Assembly (NCBI GenBank): GCA_023213395.1
Contig: CM041465.1
Span: 122,767,741 to 122,831,740 of the forward strand
Origin: Cycas panzhihuaensis
Taxonomy: Eukaryota > Cycadophyta
Direction: 5' to 3'
Length of the DNA stretch: 64,000 bases
In this document: positions 55,950 through 64,000 of the stretch, piece after piece
Numbering within the stretch: the stretch's first letter is position 1
How the letters are laid out: the number at the start of each line of letters is the position of its first letter
The notes under the pieces: model-generated
The model's database searches: none
Seen by the model: only the letters and a program-made list of their open reading frames with translations
Told to the model about the DNA's origin: nothing
Translations under genes and position numbers: made by a program

Positions 55950-56899
55950 AGACCTCCAAACCCTACCAAAGAAAGATTTCGCATAAAGATTAAGCAGGCA
56001 GGCTGGAAGGATTACATTTTTTGCAACCCTATGTATTATGACCTAGAGTTAATGGACCAAATTCTGATGGCTCTAAAAGCAAACAAAGAAAGAAAGCTAA
56101 ATTGGACGCAGATATAGTCCACACTATTACTGGACTTCCCAAGGAGGGAGAGGTTCCATTGGGAACAAAAAGATCAGAGGTTGACCGAGAAATGTGGATG
56201 AGGGAGTTATGCCATCCTAACACCCAAATAATGTCCCACAAATCGTGGTAGCCGACATTATGGACAACAAATTGCAGGTGGCCAAGGTGATTAATTCCGT
56301 GTTTTTGTCAAAAGGAAATATACCTACATCCAGGGAGGTATGATGCAGGTACTCTTAAAAATTCGGGATGGAGAAAGAATGAACTGGTCCGAATTTTTAT
56401 CAGAGAATATGAGGCAACAGCTACAGGAAATCCGGACACAACCCTTCCGCCATCCTTCATTGCTTTTGGCAATTTTATTTTACCAGTGCCCGGAAGTTCA
56501 ATTAACCAGAACCACTATTTCTCCTCGGGAACCAATCATTAAATAGTGGGTAGCAGAGTTCCCAGACACGACAACCAGCATGGAAGCTAAACGGAGAGTT
56601 CAGAAGCAAATGCAGAAGGTACTTACCTGGTTACAAAAAACCCCAAGTACACCTATTCCTCACAGGACAAAGCAAGTTGTCCATCGACGTGGGAAGAGGA
56701 AGAAAGGAGAGGAGGAAACAGAAGAAGAGGAGGAGGCAGAGGCATCCTGGGAAGAATGGGAAAACTTCCCAGCAGCAGCAGAGGTGGGAGAGCCCTCAGC
56801 ACCTCCTACACCGCAGGACAAAGCGGGACCAATTATTCAAATGATCCAGGATATGGAGGCAGTGGTACAAAGCGTAGATAGCGCCCTTCAGAGAAAATA
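55950..56899 (+). pseudogene. Extra 3' ORF of Gypsy I, conserved with Gypsy H
   Basis: Starts near 55970 (IKQAGWKDYIFCNPMYYDLE, then MDQILMALKANKERKLNW), changes frame near 56100 (DADIVHTITGLPKEGEVPLG), again near 56230 (VVADIMDNKLQVAKVINSVF) and at 56337, then stays open from 56340: MMQVLLKIRDGERMNWSEFL, RHPSLLLAILFYQCPEVQL. A stop at 56544 is followed by a Lys/Glu-rich tail to 56899. The 56240-56505 part aligns with 63550-63825 in Gypsy H. The pattern (LP-rich start, a W-x2-F helix, then a hydrophobic LLL-IL-YQCP stretch) recalls the 'putative plant transposon protein' domain seen beside Athila/Tat pol genes; this is from memory and unchecked. Confidence 0.6.
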
Positions 56900-57075
56900 A
56901 AGGAGAAGGATGCCATTATTGCTACCCCGATACGTATAAACGAAGAAATTTTGGGAGGACCGAGGCAGCAGGAGCCGCCTTGAGACAGAGTGGGGGAGGG
57001 ATACCCCGAAATTTTGAGTTTTTAGAGTTTTGTTGAGCAAGGATGCTCAAACCCATAGCTATTGACCCGGATAGA

Positions 57076-57888
57076 TGTTGGCATTAAAATTGACTCAATG
57101 GTCGTGAGGACCAGAGGTAGGTCGATAACCCGAGTTGTGCACGGACCGCATGCAGGGTACGCACGAGGCAAATCGCGTAAAAACAAGCATTCCGGTACGA
57201 GGATGTGCATACCGAACAGTACGCATGACAGAACGCATCAAATACGTAATCGGAACCAAACGACGGCAGACGCATGACCTGTGAGACCAAAGGAAGACCG
57301 GGAGGTGCGACGATTTGACGGACGCACGACCCAAAAAGAATAATTAATTAAGGACAAACAAAGTGATTAAGTGAAGAGGTACGATAATCGAAGAGGTACG
57401 CATGATCGAAGGGGTACGGTTATGACAGATCATAACCCTTCACCAAAAGGTACCAACAGAGTACTTAAGGAGGTACACATGATTCACTGGTTAGGGTGAG
57501 AGCCGGATATCACGAGTACGCAAAGGTGCAGAGACAAGATGCATGATGTACCGATTGGAGCATGAATGTATGATAAGTACCATCCGGGTACGCATATGTA
57601 ATGAAGGATCAGATGTCTTTGGAATGCTCAGAATGCATTCCACTCGTAAATGAACTGCTGAATTAATAAAAGGAAGAGTTACGTGAAATTGGTGTATTCT
57701 TGGTGTTGTGATGATGATTTGTCAAGTATGTATTGATTTACATCGTTGTGTACCATTACGTGAATTTTATATGGAATGTATGTGAATAACCATGTTGATG
57801 ATCCTAAAACTAGACTATAGCGCTGTGCAACCTTGACAAGTGAGCAGAGGTATCTTGTAAGTGTAATAAGACACCCCAGCAGTCAACA
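57076..57888 (+). repeat. 3' LTR of Gypsy I
   Basis: 813 bp, TGTTGGCATTAAAATTGAC to CAGTCAACA, then target copy CGGTG. A purine-rich GAGTGGGGGAGGGAT lies at 56990-57004, about 70 bp before the LTR rather than next to it. Confidence 0.9.
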
Positions 57889-58660
57889 CGGTGTTTCAGG
57901 CCCTGGAAGAAATCAGGCAAATTCCAGGTGAATCAGTTAATGACTTTGATGGTAGATTAAGGATTATATTAAATAAAATGGATCCTCTTGTCCCAGTTAA
58001 TCCAATGCTGTCACTCAAATATTTTGTACAAGGGTTATTACCTCACTTAAAGGAAAAAATCATGTTTCATCCTTGAAATAATTATGAGCAAGTTAAAGAA
58101 TTGGCGTTACGATTTGAAAATCAGAAGAGGACAGCATATAGTGGAATCCAAAATTCTGGGCAAACGTCCTTATGGTCCACAAATCCAATTAAAAGTCGAG
58201 AAAAGAACTGAAATGTCAAACAAAGAATCCTTTAGGATGCTCACGAAAATCAGGTAATGAAGAGATTGAAAAGTTAAGAAATGAAATAGCTAAATTAAAA
58301 TTGGGAAAATCACGAGAAAATGTATGGTGCTCACCCCCTTGCGGACAACAGGGCCATTTTCGAAATGAACATCAGCAAAGAGAGAAAAAATGGTGTGAAA
58401 TCTGTAAAAGGGAAAACCATAACACATGGGAATGCTATTACAGAACTCCACCAAGAGAATCCTTTTACCAAAAGAAGGAAAATTCTTCCTTTAAGCAATA
58501 TAAAGGGAAGACAAAACCAGTTCGCTGCCATCTGTTCTCAAGATGGGCATTTCAGGACAGACTGTCCACTAGAGAAATAGGGAAAGGATTATATCTATGA
58601 AGAATGTGGCCTAGCAGACCATGAATGGGCGAATTGTCCAAAGAATCCTAGTCTCAGAAT
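57889..58660 (+). pseudogene. gag C-terminal region of Gypsy H
   Basis: Gag resumes after Gypsy I: FQALEEIRQIPGESVNDFDG, then KYFVQGLLPHLKEKIMFHP, a TGA at 58075, and FENQKRTAYSG. Cys/His motifs follow: CGQQGHFRNEH, CEICKRENHNTWECYY (58410-58443), CSQDGHFRTDCPLEK and ECGLADHEWANCPKNP (58590-58650), in changing frames. Multiple knuckles resemble gag of Gypsy I. Confidence 0.85.
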
Positions 58661-58667
58661 ACAAACT

Positions 58668-59486
58668 TTGAATCTGGCTACAAAAATTCCAGATAAGGAA
58701 AAGCCAGTATATGTTCAGATGAGAAGCGGAAAAGCCACAAACATAACAGACAATGCAAATTTTCCAGACCCAGTGGTGGAAAAGAAAAGACTGAAGGAAG
58801 CTGTTGATGCAATACAAGAGGTGACAAGGACAGTACAATTGGATGGGATGGAACAAACAAATTGATTTAAAGGAAAGGTATACCAGAGAAGATCATTAGC
58901 ACACGAAGAGCAAAACCCTTGGCAAAAATTGCAAATTGTAAAGGAGCTGCTAATGGAATCAGGTATATCTATTCCTATATTCGTGATTTTTAAATGGTGG
59001 GAAGCTGGTTATTTTCTGCATCATATGGAAAAACCAGTATTAAGAACAATGAAGATGGATGCAATTGACCCACAAGTTCCAATGGTGATGTTGGGAACCT
59101 TGATTTGCAAAACAGTGGTGGATGGGAGATCAGGAGTAAATGTACTCCCTGAATCTTCTTGGATCTCTTTGGGACAGCGAAAACTGGTTTCCCCAGATTA
59201 TACAATTCGGTTATCTAATCAACTGCAGGTTCGACCCATGGGGTCTTTGTTGAACATCCCAGTAACTGTAGTAGGAATTACAGTTCATCTAGATTTTGCA
59301 GTTGTCAGAATGCAGGATCATAATAAAACATATCCAGCACTGTTAGGACAACCATGGTTGCTGGCAACAAAGGCTCTGCAAGATTGGGGAAGATTGACTT
59401 TTACCTTGTATTCTGTAGGAAAGAAAGTTGTACTGCCTCAGTGTTCAGATGGTCCACATGTTGAAAAAATAGAAGATGAAGACTGA
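58668..59486 (+). pseudogene. Protease of Gypsy H
   Basis: After a linker (58668-58862), 58929-59486 is open for 185 codons: DPQVPMVMLGTLICKTVVDG, active site VDGRSGVNVLPESSW (D-G-G-S expected; second Gly is Arg), LQVRPMGSLLNIPVTVVGIT, NKTYPALLGQPWLLATKALQ. This matches the protease of Gypsy I. The Arg in the active-site loop suggests loss of function. Confidence 0.85.
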
Positions 59487-59760
59487 ATGTCCTCAACAAC
59501 AGCATCAACAGCTACGACAGTAAGTCCCTATTCAGAGACAGCATTCCAAGCATTAAAGACCCCTCCACAAATTGCAAGTGACACTTCATCTGCATATCTG
59601 TTAGACTGGTTACAATCGGCTTGGGAAGAAACCGAAGAATCCTCAAAATGTTATCTAATGGAATTATGTCTGGATGAACCAAGTAAAGGTAACAATATAT
59701 CATGGGATTCTAAAGAAGATGATGTAATTCTTCCTTTTAATAAAATACAAAAATGATTGC
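59487..59760 (+). other. Protease to RT linker of Gypsy H
   Basis: Open for 89 codons (59487-59756), Ser/Thr-rich then acidic, no motif. It occupies the place where Gypsy I carries the foreign gag-like segment. Confidence 0.6.
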
Positions 59761-61362
59761 TTGTATGAATTGTCTAAAAATATATGTTCTGAAGAAGATT
59801 CTAAAGAAGAAAGGAACTTTCCTAGAACATATTCTGTCGTTGAATATGGTAATAAAGAAATTTTGCAGGCACCAGCCTATGAATTGAATTCGGATGGAAA
59901 ATCCATTCAGAGGGAAAAGCTCCAGCTCAAACCCATTAATGTGGGGACGAAGGACAACCCCAAGTGTATACAATTAGGTGATTATTGGGAACCTACAATA
60001 ATGCAAGAAGCTACATCTCTTTTTCAGGAATTTAAGGATGTCTTTGCATGGTCTTATAAAGACCTAAAAGGAATTCCCCCAGAGTTAGGAGAACACATAA
60101 TTGAGCTAATGGAAAATACAAAACCAGTAAGGCAAAGACCTTATAGGTTGAATCCGCGCTATAAAGAGCGAGTAAAGATAGAATTAGATAAATTATTAGA
60201 AGCCGGATATATATTTGAGGTAGAAAACAGTGAATGGGTAAGCCCGGTGGTGGTAGTACCCAAAAAGAATGGGAAGTTACGCATATGCGTTGATTACAGA
60301 GCTTTGAATAAAGCAACGAAGAAAGATCCATTCCCCATACCCTTCACCAAAGATGTGCTGGAGAAAGTAGCGGGACATGAAATTTTCTCATTCACAGATG
60401 GATTCAGTGGTTATAATCAAGTTCAGATGGCGCTTGAGGACCAGCTTGAAGACAACATTTGTTCTGTAATGGGGTACATATGCATATAGGGTCATGCCAT
60501 TTGAGCTGACAAATGCTCCCGCAACCTTTCAAAGGGTTATTTTAAACATCTTTAGGAAATTGTTAGGGAAAGCAGTGGAAGTATTTTTAGACGATTGGAC
60601 TCTGTATAGTACAACAGAAAAACATTTGTCTCAATTAAGGCTAATGCTAGAATTGTGCAGGGAAAGTAGACTATGTTTAAATCCAGACAAATGTACCTTT
60701 CTGGTACCATTTGGATCATTGCTAGGACATATTGTCTCGAAGGAAGGATTGAAGACTGACCCGGCAAAGGTGGAAGTGATTTTGAGATTCCCTATTCCTC
60801 AAACGCCAAAAAACCTTAAAAGGTTTCTTAGGAATGACCGGTTATTACCAAAAATTTATAAGAAATTATGCTCGGATAGCCCATCCTTTGGAGTCCTTGC
60901 TGAAAAAAACCACTAAGTGGGAATGGACACTACAACAACAACTATCTTTTGATGCTCTGAAGAAGAAGATAGTTGAAGCTCCTGTGCTTAAATTTCCGCA
61001 TCGAACAAACCATTCCATGTCCATGTAGATGCATCACTATATGCCATTGGCTGTGTGTTGGCCCAACCAGAAGATGAAAAAATAGATCTTCCAATTGCCT
61101 TTGCAAGTAGAAAGTTGACATCCGCTGAGCGTAACTATACAGTTACAGAAAGAAAAGGATTAGGCATGGTGTATGCCCTGCAAAAGTTTCGGCATTACTT
61201 GTTGACAAATCCATTTGTATTTTTTGTAGACCATCAGGCTCTTTAATACTTGATTAATAAACCAATTTTGTAGGGGAGAATTAGCCGCTGGCTAATGTTA
61301 TTTCAGGAATTTATGTTTAAAATTGTGGTAAAAAAGGGGGGAGAAACACATTATACCAGATC
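59761..61362 (+). pseudogene. RT and RNase H of Gypsy H
   Basis: 59761-60489 open: LKPINVGTKDNPKCIQLGDY, FKDVFAWSYKDLKGIPPELG, VVPKKNGKLRICVDYRALNK, FSFTDGFSGYNQVQMALEDQ. Frame changes near 60476 and 60830. RT catalytic part: MPFELTNAPATFQRVILNIF, VEVFLDDWTLYS (DD kept), LNPDKCTFLVPFGSLLGHIV. RNase H: FHVHVDASLYAIGCVLAQPE, YTVTERKGLGMVYALQKFRH, FFVDHQAL, stops at 61243 and 61270, ending HYIPDQLSRIKD. Overall close to the Gypsy I protein. Confidence 0.9.
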
Positions 61363-61364
61363 AA

Positions 61365-62639
61365 TTGTCACGAATAAAAGACAATGAAACAGGTAAGGGA
61401 GTATTTGATGATTTTCCAGATCATAAATTATTCTCAGTTGAGGCCGAGCTAGCATGGTACGAGGGAATCACGGAGTATTTAACAACGGGACAAACACCTC
61501 AAGGATTGGAAAAGGTTGAAAGGAAAAGTTTTATTAAGAAAACTTTTCCATTCCAACTAATAGGTGGTATGTTGTACAAATTAGGACCTGATGGAATTTT
61601 ACGTAGATGTATACTTCAACATGAAGTAGAACCATTACTGAAAGAAGCTCATGAAGGGATAGTTGCAAAACATCATGGAGAAGAAGTCACAGCTAGAAAA
61701 GTATTGATAGCAGGATTATGGTGGCCTACACTATTCGAGGATGCGGAAAAGTGGGTAAAAACCTGTGATATTTGTCAAAGAGCAGGTAAGCCATCAAAAC
61801 AGAATTTTATGCCGCTTCATCCCATATTGGCCCAAGCTCCATTTGAAAAATGGGGATTAGATTTTGTTGGACCAATCAGTCCACCAGCAAGAAAGACTAA
61901 TGCAAGGGGTATATTGGTAGCGACAAACTTTTTAACGAAATGGACTGAGGCGAAACCAATGAAAAGGTGTGATGCAAGAAGCACAGCTCACTTCTTGTAT
62001 GAAGTTATTATTATAATGTTCGGTTGTCCCTTGGAGATTGTGTCTGATCAAGGAGGTACTTTCCTGAATCAAACAATTAGATACTTGACTACAGAATTTT
62101 TCATTCAACATCGCAAATCTTCGCCTTATTACCCTAGAGCAAATGGTCAAGTAGAAAGTACAAATAAAATTTTGAAGATTGCCTTGATGAAAATTTGCAA
62201 TGGACAACGAACTGATTGGGCAAAAAAATTACATTCATCCCTCCGCATGTAATTAGTAAAGAAGCAATCACATAAACAAACACCATTCCAGTTGGTGTAT
62301 GGATTGGAAGCTGTAGTTCCTCTAGAATTTCAAGCAGAAAGTCTGAGAGTGGCGCAATACCTCAGGACAGATCCCGAGATTTTCCTCGACCAGCGACTGA
62401 TCCAGTTAATGAAGTTGGACGAAACCAAAGCGCGAGCACTGTGGGAAATAAAAGTAGAAAAGAAGAGACGGAAAGCATGGCATGATCGCCATATCAAAAA
62501 GCCTGAATTTAAGGTAAATGATTTGGTATTATTGTATGATAGTAAATTTAAATTTAAACTGGGAAAAATGAAAATTAGATGGTTAGGACCATATAGGATT
62601 CAATTTATTTATGAAAATAGAGCAGTCAGATTGCAGTAG
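61365..62639 (+). pseudogene. Integrase of Gypsy H
   Basis: Open for 295 codons: ILRRCILQHEVEPLLKEAHE, HHGEEVTARKVLIAGLWWPT, CDICQRAGKPSKQNF (HHCC finger), WGLDFVGPISPPARKTNARG, FGCPLEIVSDQGGTFLNQTI, YPRANGQVESTNKILKIAL (catalytic D, D, E present). After a TAA at 62250 the C-terminal part is open at 62292-62636: VYGLEAVVPLEFQAESLRVA, FKVNDLVLLYDSKFKFKLGK, IRWLGPYRIQFI. Only one clear stop in about 420 codons, the best-preserved gene of this element. Confidence 0.9.
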
Positions 62640-63170
62640 TTGGATGGACAGCCATTGACTAAATTAGTCAATGGCAGTAGATTGAAATTGTATCGAATGT
62701 AGAAAAAAAAAAAAGGGGTAAAATCATTGTCATTAAGAAATAGTACGAAGGTGGTGCACAAAAACATGATGTACCCAACAATGACAAATGAACAAAGAAA
62801 GATATGACCAAGAACAAGAATGAGACCAACGGTGGAAATGAGACCAGCGGCAATGTAACCGACGGCAAGGTGACTAACGGTGGAAACTAACGGAAATAGA
62901 TTGACGATGAATTTGAAAAGGGCGTCGACAGGACTGAAGGATGACGCAGAGGTGACCGCTAATAAATAATGTCATCATAACATGGCGCGTGGAGGATTGT
63001 AGTTATGATTATACTACGGTGTGATTAAATGAAAGTTGTCAAATCGAAAAGAAAGGGTAATAAAACATACAACGGCCACAGACCGGTATGTTTACAGTCG
63101 TCGTATTTCGCCCACGGAATCGGGAGGCCGGTTTACCGCCATTTCATCACAGGTACAACAAATTCAATGA
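62640..63170 (+). other. Spacer after integrase of Gypsy H
   Basis: Non-coding, including an A-run at 62701-62713 and GACGG-type short repeats (62825-62900). It matches the position of the TACGCA-rich spacer of Gypsy I but not its sequence. Confidence 0.5.
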
Positions 63171-64000
63171 CAGCAGCAAGGAGATTGAAAGGATGGCAGG
63201 TACAGCAGAAGAAATGGCGTCAAAAATCTTAGTCTGAGAAAATGATGACATTCAAATTCGAGAGGAATGGCAGATGATACCAGAAGACGACAAGAGACGC
63301 CAGTTAGTCCGTCAGACAGAGTTGCAGAAATTCGTGACAGTGGGAGTGTTTGGAAATGCGAAAAAATTCATGCAAAGAATACTTCCGCTATTGGCTAAGT
63401 ACCCAAGAAATGGTATGTATAATGGAAGATTGCTAATGGCACCATGGGTCTCGCCGAGTGATGGCTGTAAATTGCCGAGATACTCTGATATCTCGCGAAG
63501 AAGCAACGAAGATTATGGGAGCAGCAAGTAAGAATGCGACGTTAGCCGGAATCAGGATAGTAGGTATAGTAGACCCTAATAGACGCTTCATTGCCCAGTT
63601 CGTTTTTTCAAAAATTGTACTTACGCAAAAAAATGCATTTGCGCCTAGTAATCTGCGGACAATGTTAAATGATGTGGCCCAGGGGAAAGTTTTAAACTGG
63701 GCAAGATTTGTAAAGCAGAAACTTTTAGATACTTTGCAGGCCATTAGAAAATCTAGCAAAACCGTTCCTTTCTACTATGTTACCATTTTGCAGGGTTTAC
63801 TTTTGTTTCAATGCCCTAATATTAGTATGCCCAAAGGAAATGAGCAGCAATCTCCCTTGGCCATTTGGACAAATGAGAAGGCAGGTAAGTGGGAAAAGGA
63901 ACAGGAACAGGTACAAGCTTGGATAGAAAAGCTATATCAAGTGAACGAAATGGCACCAGAAGTTCAACAACCTATAGCACAGAAGGGGAAAGAGAAGGTT
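63171..64000 (+). pseudogene. Extra 3' ORF of Gypsy H, continues past window
   Basis: First part about 63171-63528 (EDDKRRQLVRQTELQKFVTV, NAKKFMQRILPLLAKYPRNG), with a frame change near 63490. From there to the window end it is open for about 170 codons: EEATKIMGAASKNATLAGIR, RFIAQFVFSKIVLTQKNAFA, LNWARFVKQKLLDTLQAIRK, YYVTILQGLLLFQCPNISMP, WEKEQEQVQAWIEKLYQVN. The core matches the extra ORF of Gypsy I. It is not RT, integrase or gag. The long recent open stretch suggests it was under selection until late. Confidence 0.65.

Larger units (their letters stand above)
47473..57888 (+). mobile_element. Gypsy element I, nested in Gypsy H gag
   Basis: 10.4 kb with LTRs 47473-48292 and 57076-57888 and a perfect target duplication CGGTG (47468-47472, 57889-57893). 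Order: leader, gag, protease, a region with foreign gag-like sequence, RT/RNase H, integrase, a TACGCA-rich spacer, an extra ORF and the 3' LTR. All domains resemble those of Gypsy H, its host, so one member of the lineage inserted into another. Stops and frameshifts occur throughout. Confidence 0.9.
45440..64000 (+). mobile_element. Gypsy element H (Tat/Athila-like), interrupted by Gypsy I
   Basis: The LTR ends at about 45693 and the primer-binding site is 45697-45714. Gag (45740-47472, then 57894-58660), protease, RT/RNase H, integrase and an extra ORF follow, and the element runs past the window end. The LTR start is not determined, since the second LTR is outside; 45440 is a nominal start at the TATA-like GTATATAAG (45452-45460). 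RT, protease and integrase resemble the plant OTA (Ogre/Tat/Athila) branch of Gypsy, and the tRNA-Asp-like primer site and 3' extra ORF fit that group. Confidence 0.8.

Overview
The window is plant nuclear DNA, almost entirely transposable elements packed around one recognisable host gene. The gene is glutathione synthetase (GSH2/GSHB), on the minus strand. Five consecutive internal exons lie between 7290 and 8503, all in frame with usable splice sites; the 5' and 3' exons are not visible. The exon sequence is clearly that of the plant enzyme. Very long introns filled with old, nested LTR elements are typical of large plant genomes, conifers especially. A gymnosperm is my best guess, but the lineage is inference.

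Layout. 1-132: end of a very short-LTR (TRIM-like) element (-) inserted in a Gypsy element. 133-3706: degenerate Gypsy E (-), itself inserted in the gag of Copia F (-, 3707-6839). 6840-8687: GSH2 intron and exon sequence. 8688-14513 and 37747-37813: one complete but decayed L1-type LINE (+), bounded by a 14-bp target duplication. Its 3' UTR is split by Copia A (+, 14519-37741). Copia A is split by Copia B (-, 17205-22840) in its integrase and by Copia C (+, 24972-37312) in its RNase H. Copia C carries Copia D (-, 27492-32538) in its leader. 37828-38164 and 42979 to about 45.1 kb: host sequence with no gene I can name. 38165-42973: element G (-), an LTR element with a gag remnant and what look like captured host-gene pieces. 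About 45.4 kb to the window end: Gypsy H (+), whose gag is split by the 10.4-kb Gypsy I (+, 47473-57888).

Perfect 5-bp target duplications mark Copia A (TTCAT), Copia D (AGAAG), element G (AAGAT) and Gypsy I (CGGTG). Copia B has a 4/5 match. LTR differences counted by eye agree with the nesting order: roughly 7% or more for A, and about 3% for B, C and D.

Points of most interest: (1) the GSH2 exons are separated at 8033-8176 by what looks like a U12-type AT-AC intron; (2) Gypsy H and Gypsy I both carry an extra ORF after integrase, conserved between them; (3) Copia C is flanked by a 45-bp duplication and has a 3' LTR cut short at a 5-bp microhomology; (4) the gag of Gypsy H contains a 69-bp (23-residue) coding minisatellite; (5) element G appears to be a gene-capturing retroelement. 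No RNA genes, CRISPR arrays or bacterial features were seen. Most retroelement ORFs carry stops and frameshifts, so all are described as pseudogenes or partial.
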